Assembly: GCA_023228645.1 (NCBI GenBank)
Contig: JALOAT010000035.1
Location: 1-42,082, forward strand
Source: Gammaproteobacteria bacterium
GTDB taxonomy: Bacteria; Pseudomonadota; Gammaproteobacteria; Thiohalomonadales; Thiohalomonadaceae
Length of the DNA: 42,082 nt
Direction: 5' to 3'
Position 1 is the stretch's first letter; each line of letters begins with the position of its first letter. The notes below the pieces were generated by a model. It was not told the origin of the DNA. It saw only the letters and a list, made by a program, of their open reading frames with translations, and made no database searches. The translations under genes were made by a program, and so were the position numbers. Shown here one piece after another: positions 7,798 through 17,111 of this stretch.

Positions 7798-8829
7798 TCA
7801 GCCGACGCCGGCGGCCTGCGCTTGTTGGCCGTAGTAGTCCTGGTACCAGTCCACGAACCGGCTGACGCCCTCCTCGACGCTGGTGCCCGGGCAGTAGCCC
7901 ACGTCGCGGAACAGCTCGGCCGTGTCGGCCGCGGTGTCCGGGACGTCGCCCGGCTGTAGCGGCAGCAGGCGCATCTCGGCCTTCCGGCCGAGCCTGCTCT
8001 CCAGCACTTCGATGTAATGCAGCAGATCCACCGGATGCTGGTTGCCAATGTTGTAGAGGCGGTAGCGCACACGGCTCGACGCGGGCTCGGGCTGGTCCCC
8101 CGACCAGGCCGGGTCCGCCTCGGGGATGCGATCGAGCACGCGCACCACGCCCTCGACGATGTCGTCGATGTAGGTGAAATCGCGCCGGTGGTGGCCGTGA
8201 TTGAACACGTCGATGGGTTCGCCTGCGAGGATCTTTTTCGTGAACAGGAACAGCGCCATGTCGGGCCGGCCCCATGGCCCGTACACGGTGAAAAAGCGCA
8301 GGCCGGTGGTGGCGAGGTCGTACAGGTTGCTGTAGGTGTGCGCCATCAGCTCGTTGGCCTTCTTGGTGGCGGCGTACAGGCTGAGCGGGTGATCCACATT
8401 GTCACGCACTGAGAACGGCAGGCGCGTGTTACCGCCGTACACCGAACTGCTGGAGGCGTAGACCAGGTGTTCGACGCCGTTGTGGCGGCAGCCCTCCAGC
8501 ACGTTGAGAAACCCCACCACGTTGCTGTCCACGTAGGCATGGGGATTGGAAATCGAATAACGCACGCCGGCCTGCGCCGCCAGGTTCACCACGCGCGCAG
8601 GCCGCTGCTGCGCGAACAGCTGGGCCATGGCCTCGCGATCGGCCAGGTCGAGCACTGCCGGGATGAACTGCTCATGGCGGCAGAGGCGTTCGAAGCGCAC
8701 CTTTTTCAGGTTCACGTCGTAGTAATCATTGAAGTTGTCGAGGCCGATGACTGTGTCGCCGCGTTCCAAGAGACGCAGCGACAGCGCTGCACCGATGAAG
8801 CCTGCTGCACCCGTCACAAGAACTTTCAT
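7798..8829 (-). CDS. NAD-dependent sugar epimerase, UDP-glucuronate 4-epimerase type
   Basis: The product has 343 residues. The ATG at 8829 is set by a strong AAGGAGG at 8843-8837, seven bases upstream. It is an extended short-chain dehydrogenase/reductase with the Rossmann motif TGAAGFIG (6-13) and catalytic Y152-x3-K156 in LYAATKKAN. SSSSVYGGN precedes the catalytic Tyr. The segment DNFNDYYDVNLKK is characteristic of the CapI-like UDP-glucuronate 4-epimerases that make UDP-galacturonate for capsule and exopolysaccharide. It is the last gene of the leftward glycan operon, 37 bases after the acyltransferase. The uronic acid product could be the carboxyl substrate of the amidotransferase at 2872, which is inference from proximity. 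Confidence 0.92.
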   Translation of the reverse strand: MKVLVTGAAGFIGAALSLRLLERGDTVIGLDNFNDYYDVNLKKVRFERLCRHEQFIPAVLDLADREAMAQLFAQQRPARVVNLAAQAGVRYSISNPHAYVDSNVVGFLNVLEGCRHNGVEHLVYASSSSVYGGNTRLPFSVRDNVDHPLSLYAATKKANELMAHTYSNLYDLATTGLRFFTVYGPWGRPDMALFLFTKKILAGEPIDVFNHGHHRRDFTYIDDIVEGVVRVLDRIPEADPAWSGDQPEPASSRVRYRLYNIGNQHPVDLLHYIEVLESRLGRKAEMRLLPLQPGDVPDTAADTAELFRDVGYCPGTSVEEGVSRFVDWYQDYYGQQAQAAGVG

Positions 8830-8866
8830 CCATGAGCCTCCTTGGCTGGATGGGCGTTTCCCGGGC

Positions 8867-9559
8867 CTATGCCCGGGCCTGTCCACGCGATTGCTGGAGT
8901 TCAGTGTAGGCAGCCGGCGGCGCGGCCGGCGTGTCCGAGGGGCGTGACCTTTTCCCCCCGTGATGCTTTACCAGCGCACCGCGGCGATCGCGCAGTTTGC
9001 GGGAGGGATTGCCCGCATACACCCCGAAGGCGCCGCACGGGCGCGTGACCACCGCACCGGCGCCGACCACGACGCTGCTGCCCACGTCGTTCATGACCAG
9101 GGCGCCGTTGCCGATCCACACGTCGTTGCCGATGCTGATCTTGGTGAGCGTGCCGCCCTGGCTCTTGATGGGCCGATCGAGCCGCTCGATGTGGTGTACG
9201 TGGGCGCCGCTGATCAGGTGCACCCCGCTGCCAATCAGCACGTCCCGTCCGATGCGCACCAGGCCGATGTTGCAAAACGGTCCGATGTAGCAGTTGTCGC
9301 CCAGTTCGGTACCGCGCGAAGCGAAGATGGTGCCGAACTCGATTGTGAAGTCGCGCCAGCCGAGGTTCAGCACCGTGCGGTAGTAGGCGCGCCGCAGCAG
9401 CACGCCCGGCAGCCCGGGCAACAGGCTGACCAAGTGACTGCCGAACTGGAAGAGCCGCTGCCTCGCATCGACCGGGGCCGACCATTTCACCGCATACGCA
9501 AAAGGCGACATGAGCACCCACGCGACGGCTTCCGCCGCGCGCTTGATCATCCTTCTCAT
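8867..9559 (-). CDS. Left-handed beta-helix (hexapeptide repeat) acyltransferase
   Basis: The product has 230 residues when started at ATG 9559. AGGGAGGG sits at the right distance upstream (9574-9567), and a second in-frame ATG is at 9550. After an amphipathic N-terminal stretch, the residues from about 85 to 195 show hexapeptide turns (IGPFCNIGLVRIGRDVLIGSGVH, then ISIGNDVWIGNGALV) and a likely acceptor-activating His in GAHVHHIERL. The family transfers acetyl or other acyl groups from acyl-CoA to sugars, as WcaF- or NodL-like enzymes do. It lies between the GT4 gene at 9597-10682 and the epimerase, so O- or N-acylation of the exopolysaccharide repeat unit is the likely role. The final ~35 residues are low-complexity Pro/Ala/Arg. 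Confidence 0.88.
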   Translation of the reverse strand: MRRMIKRAAEAVAWVLMSPFAYAVKWSAPVDARQRLFQFGSHLVSLLPGLPGVLLRRAYYRTVLNLGWRDFTIEFGTIFASRGTELGDNCYIGPFCNIGLVRIGRDVLIGSGVHLISGAHVHHIERLDRPIKSQGGTLTKISIGNDVWIGNGALVMNDVGSSVVVGAGAVVTRPCGAFGVYAGNPSRKLRDRRGALVKHHGGKRSRPSDTPAAPPAAYTELQQSRGQARA

Positions 9560-9596
9560 AGCCGTACCCTCCCTGGCAGGCAAACCTGTGCAGGCG

Positions 9597-10682
9597 TCAG
9601 GCCGCCGGCATGGTCGGCGCCAGCACCTGCGCGTACCGCGCCAGCATGGCTTCCATGCTGAAGCGTTCCATCGCCACCTGGCGCGCCGTCTTGCCCATGG
9701 CGAGCCGTTCAGCATCGGACGACAGCAGCGCGAGCACCGCGTCGGCGATGGCTTGCGGTTCCCCCGGCGGCACCAGCCGACCCCACGCCGGCTGGATGAT
9801 TTCAGGGATGCCGCCCACCGCCGTGGCCACGCACGGCACCCCCGAGGCCATGGCCTCAAGCAGCACCAGGGGCACGCCTTCGGTGCGTGAGGACAGTGCG
9901 AGCACGTCCATGGCGCGCAAGAACACCGCGACGTCCTTCTGCGCGCCGTGGAAGTCCACGCGGTCGGCGATGTCCAGCTCGCGCGCCAGCGCCTGGGCGC
10001 GTGTGCTTTCCTCCCCGTCGCCGACCACGCTGAAGCGCACCGGCCGCGGGCTGTGCCTGGCAACGTAGGCGGCGGCCCGCAGCCAGGTATCCACGTCTTT
10101 GTCCGCATGCAGGCGGCCCACCCAGCCGACCACCAGCGGACGCGGTTTGCGCGCCTGGCGGCGCGGCCGGAAGGTGCGGGTGTCGACGCCGTTATCGATG
10201 CGGTGCAGGCGATCGGCCGGCAGCCCCACCTCCCGGAGCAACTGCTCCAGGCCACCGTGAATCACCGTGATCGCCTCCGCCTTGGGAGCGAAACGTGCGG
10301 CACGGCGCCACACCCGCGGCGTGTGGCGCAATTCGTAATCGGTGTGTTCGGTCATCACGATGCGCCGCACGCCGGCGAGGCGCGCCGGCCAGTAGCACAG
10401 GGCGAGATTGGAGACGTGATGCAGGTGCAGCACATCGATGCGTTCGCGGCGGAACAGGTGTGCCAGTTGCAGGCGCCGGCTCAGCGGATTTCCGGCGCGT
10501 TCGACCGGCGCGAACCAGGGGATACCGCGCTCATCCATCACATCGCAGATGGGACCGGCGCCCCCGCTCGTGGTGCATACGCTGGTGTGCATGCCTTGTT
10601 CGCGCAGGCGATCGGCGAGCAGCACCGCGAGCCGTTCCGAGCCGCCCATGGTGAACGTGCACACCACTTCCATCAGACGCAT
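9597..10682 (-). CDS. Glycosyltransferase family 4 (GT-B fold)
   Basis: The product has 361 residues. The N-terminal half begins MRLMEVVCTFTMGGSERL, with the Gly-Gly-Ser/Ala-Glu loop typical of GT4 retaining transferases. The C-terminal half has VVGWVGRLHADKD, VGDGEE, the FHGAQKDV segment and the nucleotide-sugar motif SSRTEGVPLVLLEAMASG, an E-x7-E pattern. It is cytoplasmic. Its ATG (10682-10680) overlaps the TGA (10684-10682) of the preceding gene as TGATG, so the two are translationally coupled. Donor and acceptor cannot be read from sequence. Confidence 0.93.
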   Translation of the reverse strand: MRLMEVVCTFTMGGSERLAVLLADRLREQGMHTSVCTTSGGAGPICDVMDERGIPWFAPVERAGNPLSRRLQLAHLFRRERIDVLHLHHVSNLALCYWPARLAGVRRIVMTEHTDYELRHTPRVWRRAARFAPKAEAITVIHGGLEQLLREVGLPADRLHRIDNGVDTRTFRPRRQARKPRPLVVGWVGRLHADKDVDTWLRAAAYVARHSPRPVRFSVVGDGEESTRAQALARELDIADRVDFHGAQKDVAVFLRAMDVLALSSRTEGVPLVLLEAMASGVPCVATAVGGIPEIIQPAWGRLVPPGEPQAIADAVLALLSSDAERLAMGKTARQVAMERFSMEAMLARYAQVLAPTMPAA

Positions 10683-11842
10683 CAGGCCATCCCTCCGTCG
10701 GCGCGGTGCCTCCGTCCCTGCACCGGTCCGCGCAACAACCGGTCATACAGGGCCTCGATGCGCGCGGCGCGCGCATCCGCCATGAAACACCGCGCCAGGG
10801 ATCCGGGTGCGCGTGCGCCGAGGGCGGCGAGCTCGCCGGGCGTCTGGAGGAGGTGGCGCAATACGGCGGCCAACGCCGCACTGTCCCCCGGGTCCACCAG
10901 CCAGCCGTTCACTCCGGGCTGCACCAGATCGCCCACCCCGCCGGTGCGCGTCGCCAGCACGGGGCGGCCGAGTGCCAGCGCCTCCAGCACCACGTTGGGC
11001 GTGCCTTCCGACAACGAGGGCAGCGCCAGCAGATCCACGGCCTCGAAGTAATCGCCCATGTTGTCGCGATACCCCTCGAAGCTGACCTGCGACGCGACGC
11101 CGAGCTGTTCCGCACGCGCCTGCAACGCCGCCCGTTCCGGTCCCTGGCCGACCACCACCAGACGGAAGCGCGCCGCGTCGGCGCCCAGTCCGGCGAGCGC
11201 CGCGAGCAGATGGGTGTGCCCCTTCTCGCGGCTGAGGCGGCCGAACACGCCGATGACGATCTGCCCGCTACGGACCTGCAGCCGGGCACGCAGTGCCGCG
11301 CCGCCGTGCGCGCGGCGGAGTTCCTGCGGATCCACTGCGTTGAGCACCAGCTCGGTGGGCTTGCGCCCGCGCAGCTGCGCCAGGGTGTCGTGCAAGGGCC
11401 GCGACACCGCGACCGCCACGGGCGCCTGGCGCAGCAGCCATTTCTCCAGCCGGTTGTAGAGACGCGCGCGGCGGCTCTCGTCGGTCCAGCCGTGGGCGAA
11501 GGCGAGCCAGGGCAGTCCGGCGCGTGCCGCCACATAACGCGCCACCAGATGGCTCTTGTAGCCGTGGCTCTGCACGAGGTTGATGCCGCGTTCGCGCACC
11601 AGTTGCAGCGCCTGCGCCAGGGGCTGCGGGTCGAACGGCCCGCGCTGGTGCAGCAATTCGATGGCCACGCCCTGTTCACGGGCGCGGTGGCACAGCTCGC
11701 TCACCTGGCCGCGACAGGAGAAATTGCCGAGCAGCACGCGCGTATCCGCGCTGGCGTGACGGGCGAACTGCAACAGGCCCTTGCCGGGGCCGCCCAGGAT
11801 GGGCGAGGCGATGATGGCGAGCACCTGCGCACGGGCGACCAT
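10682..11842 (-). CDS. Glycosyltransferase family 4 (GT-B fold)
   Basis: The product has 386 residues when started at ATG 11842, which overlaps the TGA of the preceding GT2 gene by one base (TGATG). An upstream in-frame ATG at 11863 is less likely. Motifs are SPILGGPGKGL in the N-terminal domain, HGYKSHLVARY, then FGRLSREKGHTHLLAAL, VVGQGPER, FEGYRDNMGDYF and LPSLSEGTPNVVLEALALG with the E-x7-E donor-binding pattern. It belongs to the chain of overlapping glycosyltransferase genes, which implies one polycistronic message. The C-terminal ~35 residues are basic. Confidence 0.92.
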   Translation of the reverse strand: MVARAQVLAIIASPILGGPGKGLLQFARHASADTRVLLGNFSCRGQVSELCHRAREQGVAIELLHQRGPFDPQPLAQALQLVRERGINLVQSHGYKSHLVARYVAARAGLPWLAFAHGWTDESRRARLYNRLEKWLLRQAPVAVAVSRPLHDTLAQLRGRKPTELVLNAVDPQELRRAHGGAALRARLQVRSGQIVIGVFGRLSREKGHTHLLAALAGLGADAARFRLVVVGQGPERAALQARAEQLGVASQVSFEGYRDNMGDYFEAVDLLALPSLSEGTPNVVLEALALGRPVLATRTGGVGDLVQPGVNGWLVDPGDSAALAAVLRHLLQTPGELAALGARAPGSLARCFMADARAARIEALYDRLLRGPVQGRRHRADGGMA

Positions 11843-12981
11843 CAGCGATCCACCCGCTGCCACGCCGCCGGCTGGCGCTGGCGCAAGAAGCGGAAGAAAC
11901 CCACCACGCAGGCCAGGTTGATAGCGGCGAAGTAATAGAACGGGTAGAACAGCGGATGGCGGCGCAGCGGCCGGGCCAGTTGTGCGCCGAGCGCCGCCCC
12001 ATAGCCGCCCGCCTGTAGTGCAAGCAGCAGCGCGTAGCCGCTGCGGTCCGCCAGGGCCACATTCGCGGCGAGGGCAGTGAGCAGCACGAAACCGCTCAGC
12101 CAGCGCAGCAGTTTGTGGGACACGAACATGGCCACGAACAACGGCGCACGCCAGGGGCGGCGCAACAGCGCCATGTGCCCGAGCACCTGAAAGCCGCCCG
12201 CAGCGATGCGCACCTTGCGGCGAAATTCCTGGCTTACGCGCGCCGGCACTTTTTCCACTGCCTGGGCGCGCGGCTCATAGCGCAGCCGGTAACCGTGCGC
12301 CGCCACGCCCATGGCGATATAGAAATCGTCGAGGATCAGGTGCTCCGGCACCTGCCCCACCAGTTCGGCGCGTACCGCGAACATGCCGCCGTCGGTACCC
12401 ACCATGGAGTGCAGCGCGCTTTCCTTCGCGCACACGAAGCGCTCGTAGCGCATGTAGGCGCCCTCGCCGAGGGGTTCCTCGTCGTCCATGGACTGCAGTT
12501 CCACGCGCCCGCTCACCAGGCCGCAGCGCGGATCGGCGAAGTGCTCCACCAGCCGCGCCAGGGCATCGGGCCGGAACATCACGTTGGCGTCCGAATAGAC
12601 CAGTACCTCGCCGCGGGCGTGGGGCCGCGCCAGGTTGAGCGCCGCCGCCTTGCCGCCGCGCCGGCCGCTGCGCAGGAGTTGCACGCGCGGGTCGCGGAAG
12701 CCCGCGACGATGGCCTCGGTGCGGTCGTCCGAGCCGTCGGAGACGACGATCAGCTGGAGGCGCTCGGCCGGGTAGTCGCCGGCGAGCGTGGTCGTGATCT
12801 TGTCGCCGATGAAGCGCTCCTCGTTGTAGGCGGCGACGATCACCGTTACTTGGGGGCGATGCTGCGGTGCACTGGAAGGCTCGCGCGCACGCGGTGCCGC
12901 CAGGGCGAGCAGCAGCGGGTAGCCCGCGTAGGTGTAGAACACCGCCCCGAGACTCAGCCACAGCAGCCATTCGTTCAGCAT
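11842..12981 (-). CDS. Membrane glycosyltransferase family 2
   Basis: The product has 379 residues. An N-terminal membrane helix (about 5-30) is followed by a GT2 domain: VTVIVAAYNEERFI, VVSDGSDDRT, SDANVMF with the DxD-like motif, DGGMFAVR and the LDDFYIAMG plus Q/RxxRW-like region (RRKVRIAAGG). Three to four more hydrophobic helices fill residues about 285-365. This layout matches processive or lipid-linked inverting transferases, such as those that elongate bacterial exopolysaccharide at the inner membrane. It overlaps the preceding GT4 gene by 7 bases and the following one by one base. Confidence 0.92.
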   Translation of the reverse strand: MLNEWLLWLSLGAVFYTYAGYPLLLALAAPRAREPSSAPQHRPQVTVIVAAYNEERFIGDKITTTLAGDYPAERLQLIVVSDGSDDRTEAIVAGFRDPRVQLLRSGRRGGKAAALNLARPHARGEVLVYSDANVMFRPDALARLVEHFADPRCGLVSGRVELQSMDDEEPLGEGAYMRYERFVCAKESALHSMVGTDGGMFAVRAELVGQVPEHLILDDFYIAMGVAAHGYRLRYEPRAQAVEKVPARVSQEFRRKVRIAAGGFQVLGHMALLRRPWRAPLFVAMFVSHKLLRWLSGFVLLTALAANVALADRSGYALLLALQAGGYGAALGAQLARPLRRHPLFYPFYYFAAINLACVVGFFRFLRQRQPAAWQRVDR

Positions 12982-14240
12982 GCGGTCCTCCGCAGCCCCG
13001 GCTCGGCCAAGGCCTCGGCGAGTACCGCGGCCAGCCGCGCGGTGAGGGCCTGGGGGCTGAATTCGCGCAGGAACGCCTCCTTGATGACCGGCGCCTCGCC
13101 ACGCCGCGCATAGGCCTCGCGCAGCGCCGCCTCCATGGCCGCCGGGGAATCCTCCGTCACCAGGTAGGCGCGCGAGGCATAGCGGCGCACCAGGTCCGCG
13201 TTATCGCCGGGCGGGCACTCGGCCAGCACGGGCAGGCCGGTGGCCAGGTAGTCGAAGGTTTTGGCGGCGATGGCGATGTTGTCTTCGGGGCGGGTGGTCC
13301 AGCCTTGCTTGAGATAGAGCAGCGAGGCACCTCTCAGGCGTTCAAGGGCCTCGGCGCGCGGCAGGGAGCCGGGGGTGCGCACGCGCACCGGACCGCGGTA
13401 TTGGGTGAGTGACTTGGGGCACTGGCCCACCTGCACGAACTCCGGTTCGCACTCAGGCATGCGTTCGAGCATCTGGAGCAGCAGTTCCGGGCTGCGATTG
13501 CCGTACAGGGCGCCGGTATGCATGACTACGAAGGGTCCCGTGGGCGGCGTTGGCGGCGCCGGATTGGGCCGCTCGAACCCGTTGGGTATCCAGGTCATCT
13601 TGGCGGCGTGCTGTGGGTAGGCCGCCTGGTAGCGGCGCAGTGCACCTTCGGTGTTGAGGATCAGGCGATCGCAGGCGCCGATGACCCAGCGCTCCAGCCG
13701 CCCGATGGCTGCGCGGTGCCAGCGGTTGGGGCGGTTGTAGGGGTTGAGCGTCCAGGCGTCGCGGAAGTCCAGCACCAACGGCGTGCCGGTGAGCTGCTTG
13801 AGCCAGGCGGCGGTCACTGCGCTGCTGAACGGCGAGCAACTGGCGTAGAGGCAGTCGTGCGAACGGGCCAGGGCGATACCGCGCGCCCAGGCGGTCCAGC
13901 CGATCTGCGGGTCGGGGATGCACAGGGACTCGCGCGCCAGTACGCCGCGGCGGCGGGTGAGCCGGTTGATGGTCGCGTCCAGCAGGTCCACGGGGCGATT
14001 CAGGTCCAGCTCGCGGGCCCGTACCACGGGAACACCCTCAGGCACCGGGCTGTGCATGTCGATGATGCTCCAGGTGTCCTTCGGGTGCTCGACCGTGAGC
14101 ACCGTGGGCTGCCAGCCCGCCTCTCGCAGATGGGTAGCGAAGCGCACCGCCCGCGCCGTGCCCGAGGTATTGATGGGCGGGTAGTAATAGCAAAGCATCA
14201 GCACACGCCGCGCGGGCGTAACGGGCTGCGAAGCGGCCAT
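12975..14240 (-). CDS. Glycosyltransferase family 4-like protein
   Basis: The product has 421 residues. The N terminus has MLCYYYPPINTSGTARAVRFATHLREAGW, a GT4-type acceptor-domain opening seen in exopolysaccharide transferases. The middle has LVLDFRDAWTLNPY and LILNTEGALRRYQAAYP. The C-terminal half has VMHTGALYGNRSPELLL, and KTFDYLATGLPVLAECP replaces the usual E-x7-E loop. It lies 3 bases from the stop of the polymerase-like gene on the upstream side and overlaps the GT2 start downstream. The donor sugar is unknown. Confidence 0.9.
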   Translation of the reverse strand: MAASQPVTPARRVLMLCYYYPPINTSGTARAVRFATHLREAGWQPTVLTVEHPKDTWSIIDMHSPVPEGVPVVRARELDLNRPVDLLDATINRLTRRRGVLARESLCIPDPQIGWTAWARGIALARSHDCLYASCSPFSSAVTAAWLKQLTGTPLVLDFRDAWTLNPYNRPNRWHRAAIGRLERWVIGACDRLILNTEGALRRYQAAYPQHAAKMTWIPNGFERPNPAPPTPPTGPFVVMHTGALYGNRSPELLLQMLERMPECEPEFVQVGQCPKSLTQYRGPVRVRTPGSLPRAEALERLRGASLLYLKQGWTTRPEDNIAIAAKTFDYLATGLPVLAECPPGDNADLVRRYASRAYLVTEDSPAAMEAALREAYARRGEAPVIKEAFLREFSPQALTARLAAVLAEALAEPGLRRTAC

Positions 14241-14243
14241 GAC

Positions 14244-15590
14244 TCACTTCCTTCGTCGCGTGCGTGGTGCCACCACGCCGGCGGCGACCTGCAGCCGCAG
14301 CGTGGTCGCCAGGGTCAGCCCCAGGAGCAGGAAGAACAGGGGCGAATAGGCCTTGGACAAAAAGAAGCTGGTGACGAAGAACCCGACCAGCGCCGCGCGC
14401 AGCGCCACCGCCTGTGTCATCAACTCGTGGCTTAGCAGATCGGGCGGGCCGGCGCTGCCCGGGGGTGTCTCGTAGCGGCGCGCCAGCGAACGGAACGCAT
14501 TGAGGTAGAAGCCCACGTAGACCAGCAGGCCGAGCAGGCCCAGTTCCGCCGCCACCTGGATGAGGGCGTTGTGGGCCTCTTGGTAATTGCCGCCGCCCAC
14601 GCCCTCCGCCGCCGCGAAGGCCATCAGGCCCACGCCCCAGGGACGTTCGGAAATGGTGTGCAGGGCGCGGCCCCAGATGGCGAGGCGGCCGCGGTCCGAG
14701 GAGATGTTGTAGTCCTGTTCCAGGTTGGCCAGGGAGGCGATGCGCTGCCAGACGGTGTCGTGGGTGAGGGCGAGCGCCACGCTGCCCACCAGCAACAACA
14801 CGGCGATTTTCGCGGCGAAGCCGAAGCGGCCGCGCACGGGCATCTCCTTGAACAGCAGGAAACCGGTCACGGCCATCAGGCCGAGGAAGCCGCCCCGCGA
14901 GCCGGTGGCCAGTACGCCGACGGCGAACACCGCGGTGAGTGCGAGGAACGCCCAGCGCCGCTTGCCCTGGGTGGCGAATACCCGCACCGCGGCGAAGGGC
15001 AGGCACGCGACCAGCACCAGGGCCAGGTCGTTGGGGTCGTACATGCTGGTCACCTCCGCGCGCCGCTCGGCGCCGAGGATGACCGCGCTGATCGCCAGCA
15101 CGCTGGCGGCGACCAGCAGTGCCGCCACGTAGGCCCGATAGGTGGCCGGGGAGGCTGCCGTCTTGGCCGCCAGGTAGAACAGCAACACGCCCGCGGCGAA
15201 CCCGCTCAGCAACGCCTGCAGGCTGTGGCTGCCCCATACCGAGAAGCCCACGCTCAGGGCCGCCAGGGCGGTAAAGACGAGCATCAGCTTGCCCATGGGG
15301 GCGGCAAACACCGCCACCGGCAGACGCCGGCCGAAGGCCAGGCCGATCACCGCCAGCACCACCGCCAGGTTGCCCGGTTGCAAGGCGGCGAGAGGGGGCA
15401 CCAGCTCGGGCAGGCGCCCGATGGCCACCAGGATGAGCAGTACGGTGCCGTAGGCGGTGGGATGCAACAGGTCACGCGGCCCGAGGCGGGCGCGCAGCCC
15501 GAGGGCGGGGCGGCCGTGCCGGACCTGTCCGGTCCAGGTCTCCGCCTGCATCTGGTCAGGCCGTTGCCTGCCTGACGGTTGGGCCGGCAT
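14244..15590 (-). CDS. O-antigen ligase/Wzy-like polysaccharide polymerase
   Basis: The product has 448 residues from ATG 15590, chosen because GGGAGG lies just upstream; a longer open frame upstream has no such signal. About ten to twelve hydrophobic helices are visible. Near residues 310-380 there is a large periplasmic loop with SSDRGRLAIWGRALHTISERPWGVG and EAHNALIQVAAELGLLGLL, the pattern of the Wzy_C (O-antigen ligase) family. It probably polymerises or ligates the undecaprenyl-linked repeat unit at the periplasmic face. Its start nearly abuts the stop of the GT at 15592, consistent with coupling. No Wzx flippase is visible in the window. Confidence 0.9.
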   Translation of the reverse strand: MPAQPSGRQRPDQMQAETWTGQVRHGRPALGLRARLGPRDLLHPTAYGTVLLILVAIGRLPELVPPLAALQPGNLAVVLAVIGLAFGRRLPVAVFAAPMGKLMLVFTALAALSVGFSVWGSHSLQALLSGFAAGVLLFYLAAKTAASPATYRAYVAALLVAASVLAISAVILGAERRAEVTSMYDPNDLALVLVACLPFAAVRVFATQGKRRWAFLALTAVFAVGVLATGSRGGFLGLMAVTGFLLFKEMPVRGRFGFAAKIAVLLLVGSVALALTHDTVWQRIASLANLEQDYNISSDRGRLAIWGRALHTISERPWGVGLMAFAAAEGVGGGNYQEAHNALIQVAAELGLLGLLVYVGFYLNAFRSLARRYETPPGSAGPPDLLSHELMTQAVALRAALVGFFVTSFFLSKAYSPLFFLLLGLTLATTLRLQVAAGVVAPRTRRRK

Positions 15591-15591
15591 A

Positions 15592-16824
15592 TCAGCCTCC
15601 CTGCCGCAGCACGGCGGTGGCGGTGCGGGGCGCCGCGACACGCCGACGGCGCGCGGCCTCGATGAAACCCCACAGTTCCGCCGCCCGTTGCGACCAGTCG
15701 GCATCGCCCATGGCATCCGAGCGGGCGCGGCGGCGGGCCGGGTCGCCCTCGGCCAGGGCCGCACGCGTTTCGGCCACGAAGGCCGCGGCGTCCGCCGCGG
15801 TGCGGATCAGGTGGGCGAGGGGGGCGGCCTCTTCTACGGGCGTGGTGACCACCGGGCAGCCCGCCGCCAGGTACTCCCGCAGCTTGGTGGGATTGGCGTT
15901 GCGGTTGCGCGCGTTGTTCAGCCAGGGCAGCAGGCAGACGTCAAAGTGCGCCAGGTAGGCGGGCAGGGACTCGTGGGGACGCGGTCCCAGGTAATGCACG
16001 TTGGCACCCTGCGGCAGCCGCGAAGCGCAGGCGTCCTCGACCGGCCCGATGAGCACGAGCTGGGCCTCCGGGAGTTCGCGGGCGAGGCGGGTCAGGGCCG
16101 CGAAGTCCACGTGCTCGCCCAGCAGGCCTACGTAGCCGAGGCGCGGGCGCGGTACCGTCGCGAGGTCGTCGGGGCAGGGCAGCGCCCCGTCCACGGCGCG
16201 CCGGAAATGGCCGTAATGCACCCCGTGCGGCAGATAGCACACGTTGCCGTGCAGCTGCGCCTTGCGCTCCGCCAGGCGCAGCGCACTGGCGACCACCACG
16301 TCCACGTGCTCCAGCAGTTGGTGTTCCAGTCGACGCACCAGGGCGGCATCGAGGCCGGGTTGTTCGGCGTATTCGTCGGCGCAGTAATAGGCCACCGCCT
16401 CGGCGCCGAGGCGGCCGACGATGTCCGCGGTGGCCGGGCAGGCGGTGATCACCACCCAGCGCACCAAGCCCGCGCGGCGGCGCGCCTGGGCCAGTTGCCG
16501 GGCGAGCAGCAGGCGATTGACGTGCCGCACCAGCCGCGAGCGGTAGAAGGGAATGGCGAGCGGGGTGACCACATCGAGGGCGCTACCGGCCGCCATGGGG
16601 CGGGTGTTGCGGCGCGAGAAGCGCGCCAGCTTGCCCGCGATGCGCGCCAGGTCGGTGAGATTGAGGCGCGGCGTGCGCAGGCCGAGGGAGTCCACCCAGA
16701 GCACGGGGTGGCGACGGGCGAGCTCACGGGCGAGGTATTGCCCGGTACTGTTATGGCGTCCCCAATCCTCGCCGAAAAAGAGGATGCCAAGGGTCTCCCG
16801 TGCAGTGGTTCGCGGCCGTGTCAT
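15592..16824 (-). CDS. Glycosyltransferase (GT-B, family 4/1-like), first gene of the leftward glycan operon
   Basis: The product has 410 residues, with a CAGGAG ribosome binding site just before ATG 16824. It opens with LGILFFGEDWGRHNSTGQYLARELARRHPVLW. The middle has WVVITACPATADIVGRLGAEAVAYYCADEYAEQPG. The C-terminal half has RLGYVGLLGEHVDFAAL, VLIGPVEDA, VHYLGPRPHESLPAYLAHFDVCLLPWL and NPTKLREYLAAGCPVV, as in GT-B enzymes annotated as glycosyltransferase or teichuronic-acid-like TuaH. It is the promoter-proximal gene of the overlapping gene set that runs down to 7798. The 287-base gap upstream must contain the operon promoter, but I cannot place it securely. Confidence 0.9.
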   Translation of the reverse strand: MTRPRTTARETLGILFFGEDWGRHNSTGQYLARELARRHPVLWVDSLGLRTPRLNLTDLARIAGKLARFSRRNTRPMAAGSALDVVTPLAIPFYRSRLVRHVNRLLLARQLAQARRRAGLVRWVVITACPATADIVGRLGAEAVAYYCADEYAEQPGLDAALVRRLEHQLLEHVDVVVASALRLAERKAQLHGNVCYLPHGVHYGHFRRAVDGALPCPDDLATVPRPRLGYVGLLGEHVDFAALTRLARELPEAQLVLIGPVEDACASRLPQGANVHYLGPRPHESLPAYLAHFDVCLLPWLNNARNRNANPTKLREYLAAGCPVVTTPVEEAAPLAHLIRTAADAAAFVAETRAALAEGDPARRRARSDAMGDADWSQRAAELWGFIEAARRRRVAAPRTATAVLRQGG

Positions 16825-17111
16825 CGGTGCTCCTGCACCCTTGCCGGGTGGCCTTCATCCGTGAAGGACTGCTCACAACGATAGTAGTGTAGTGCTTTAC
16901 GCGCGGCGGGTTCCGGGGGGCTGTGCGGCGGACGGCGTCGGTCTATCTGCTCGCTGCCCCATTCGCTCCTCCGCCGGCTCCGTGTGGTTGGGTGGGTTCA
17001 TTCTCTTGTGGAACCGTCTCGGCCAGCGGCGGATATTTGGTGTACTGTGTCGCGTGAGAAACTTTCGACGCCGCCGGACAGGACGGCGTCACTGCCAGGG
17101 AGAGGAGCGAT

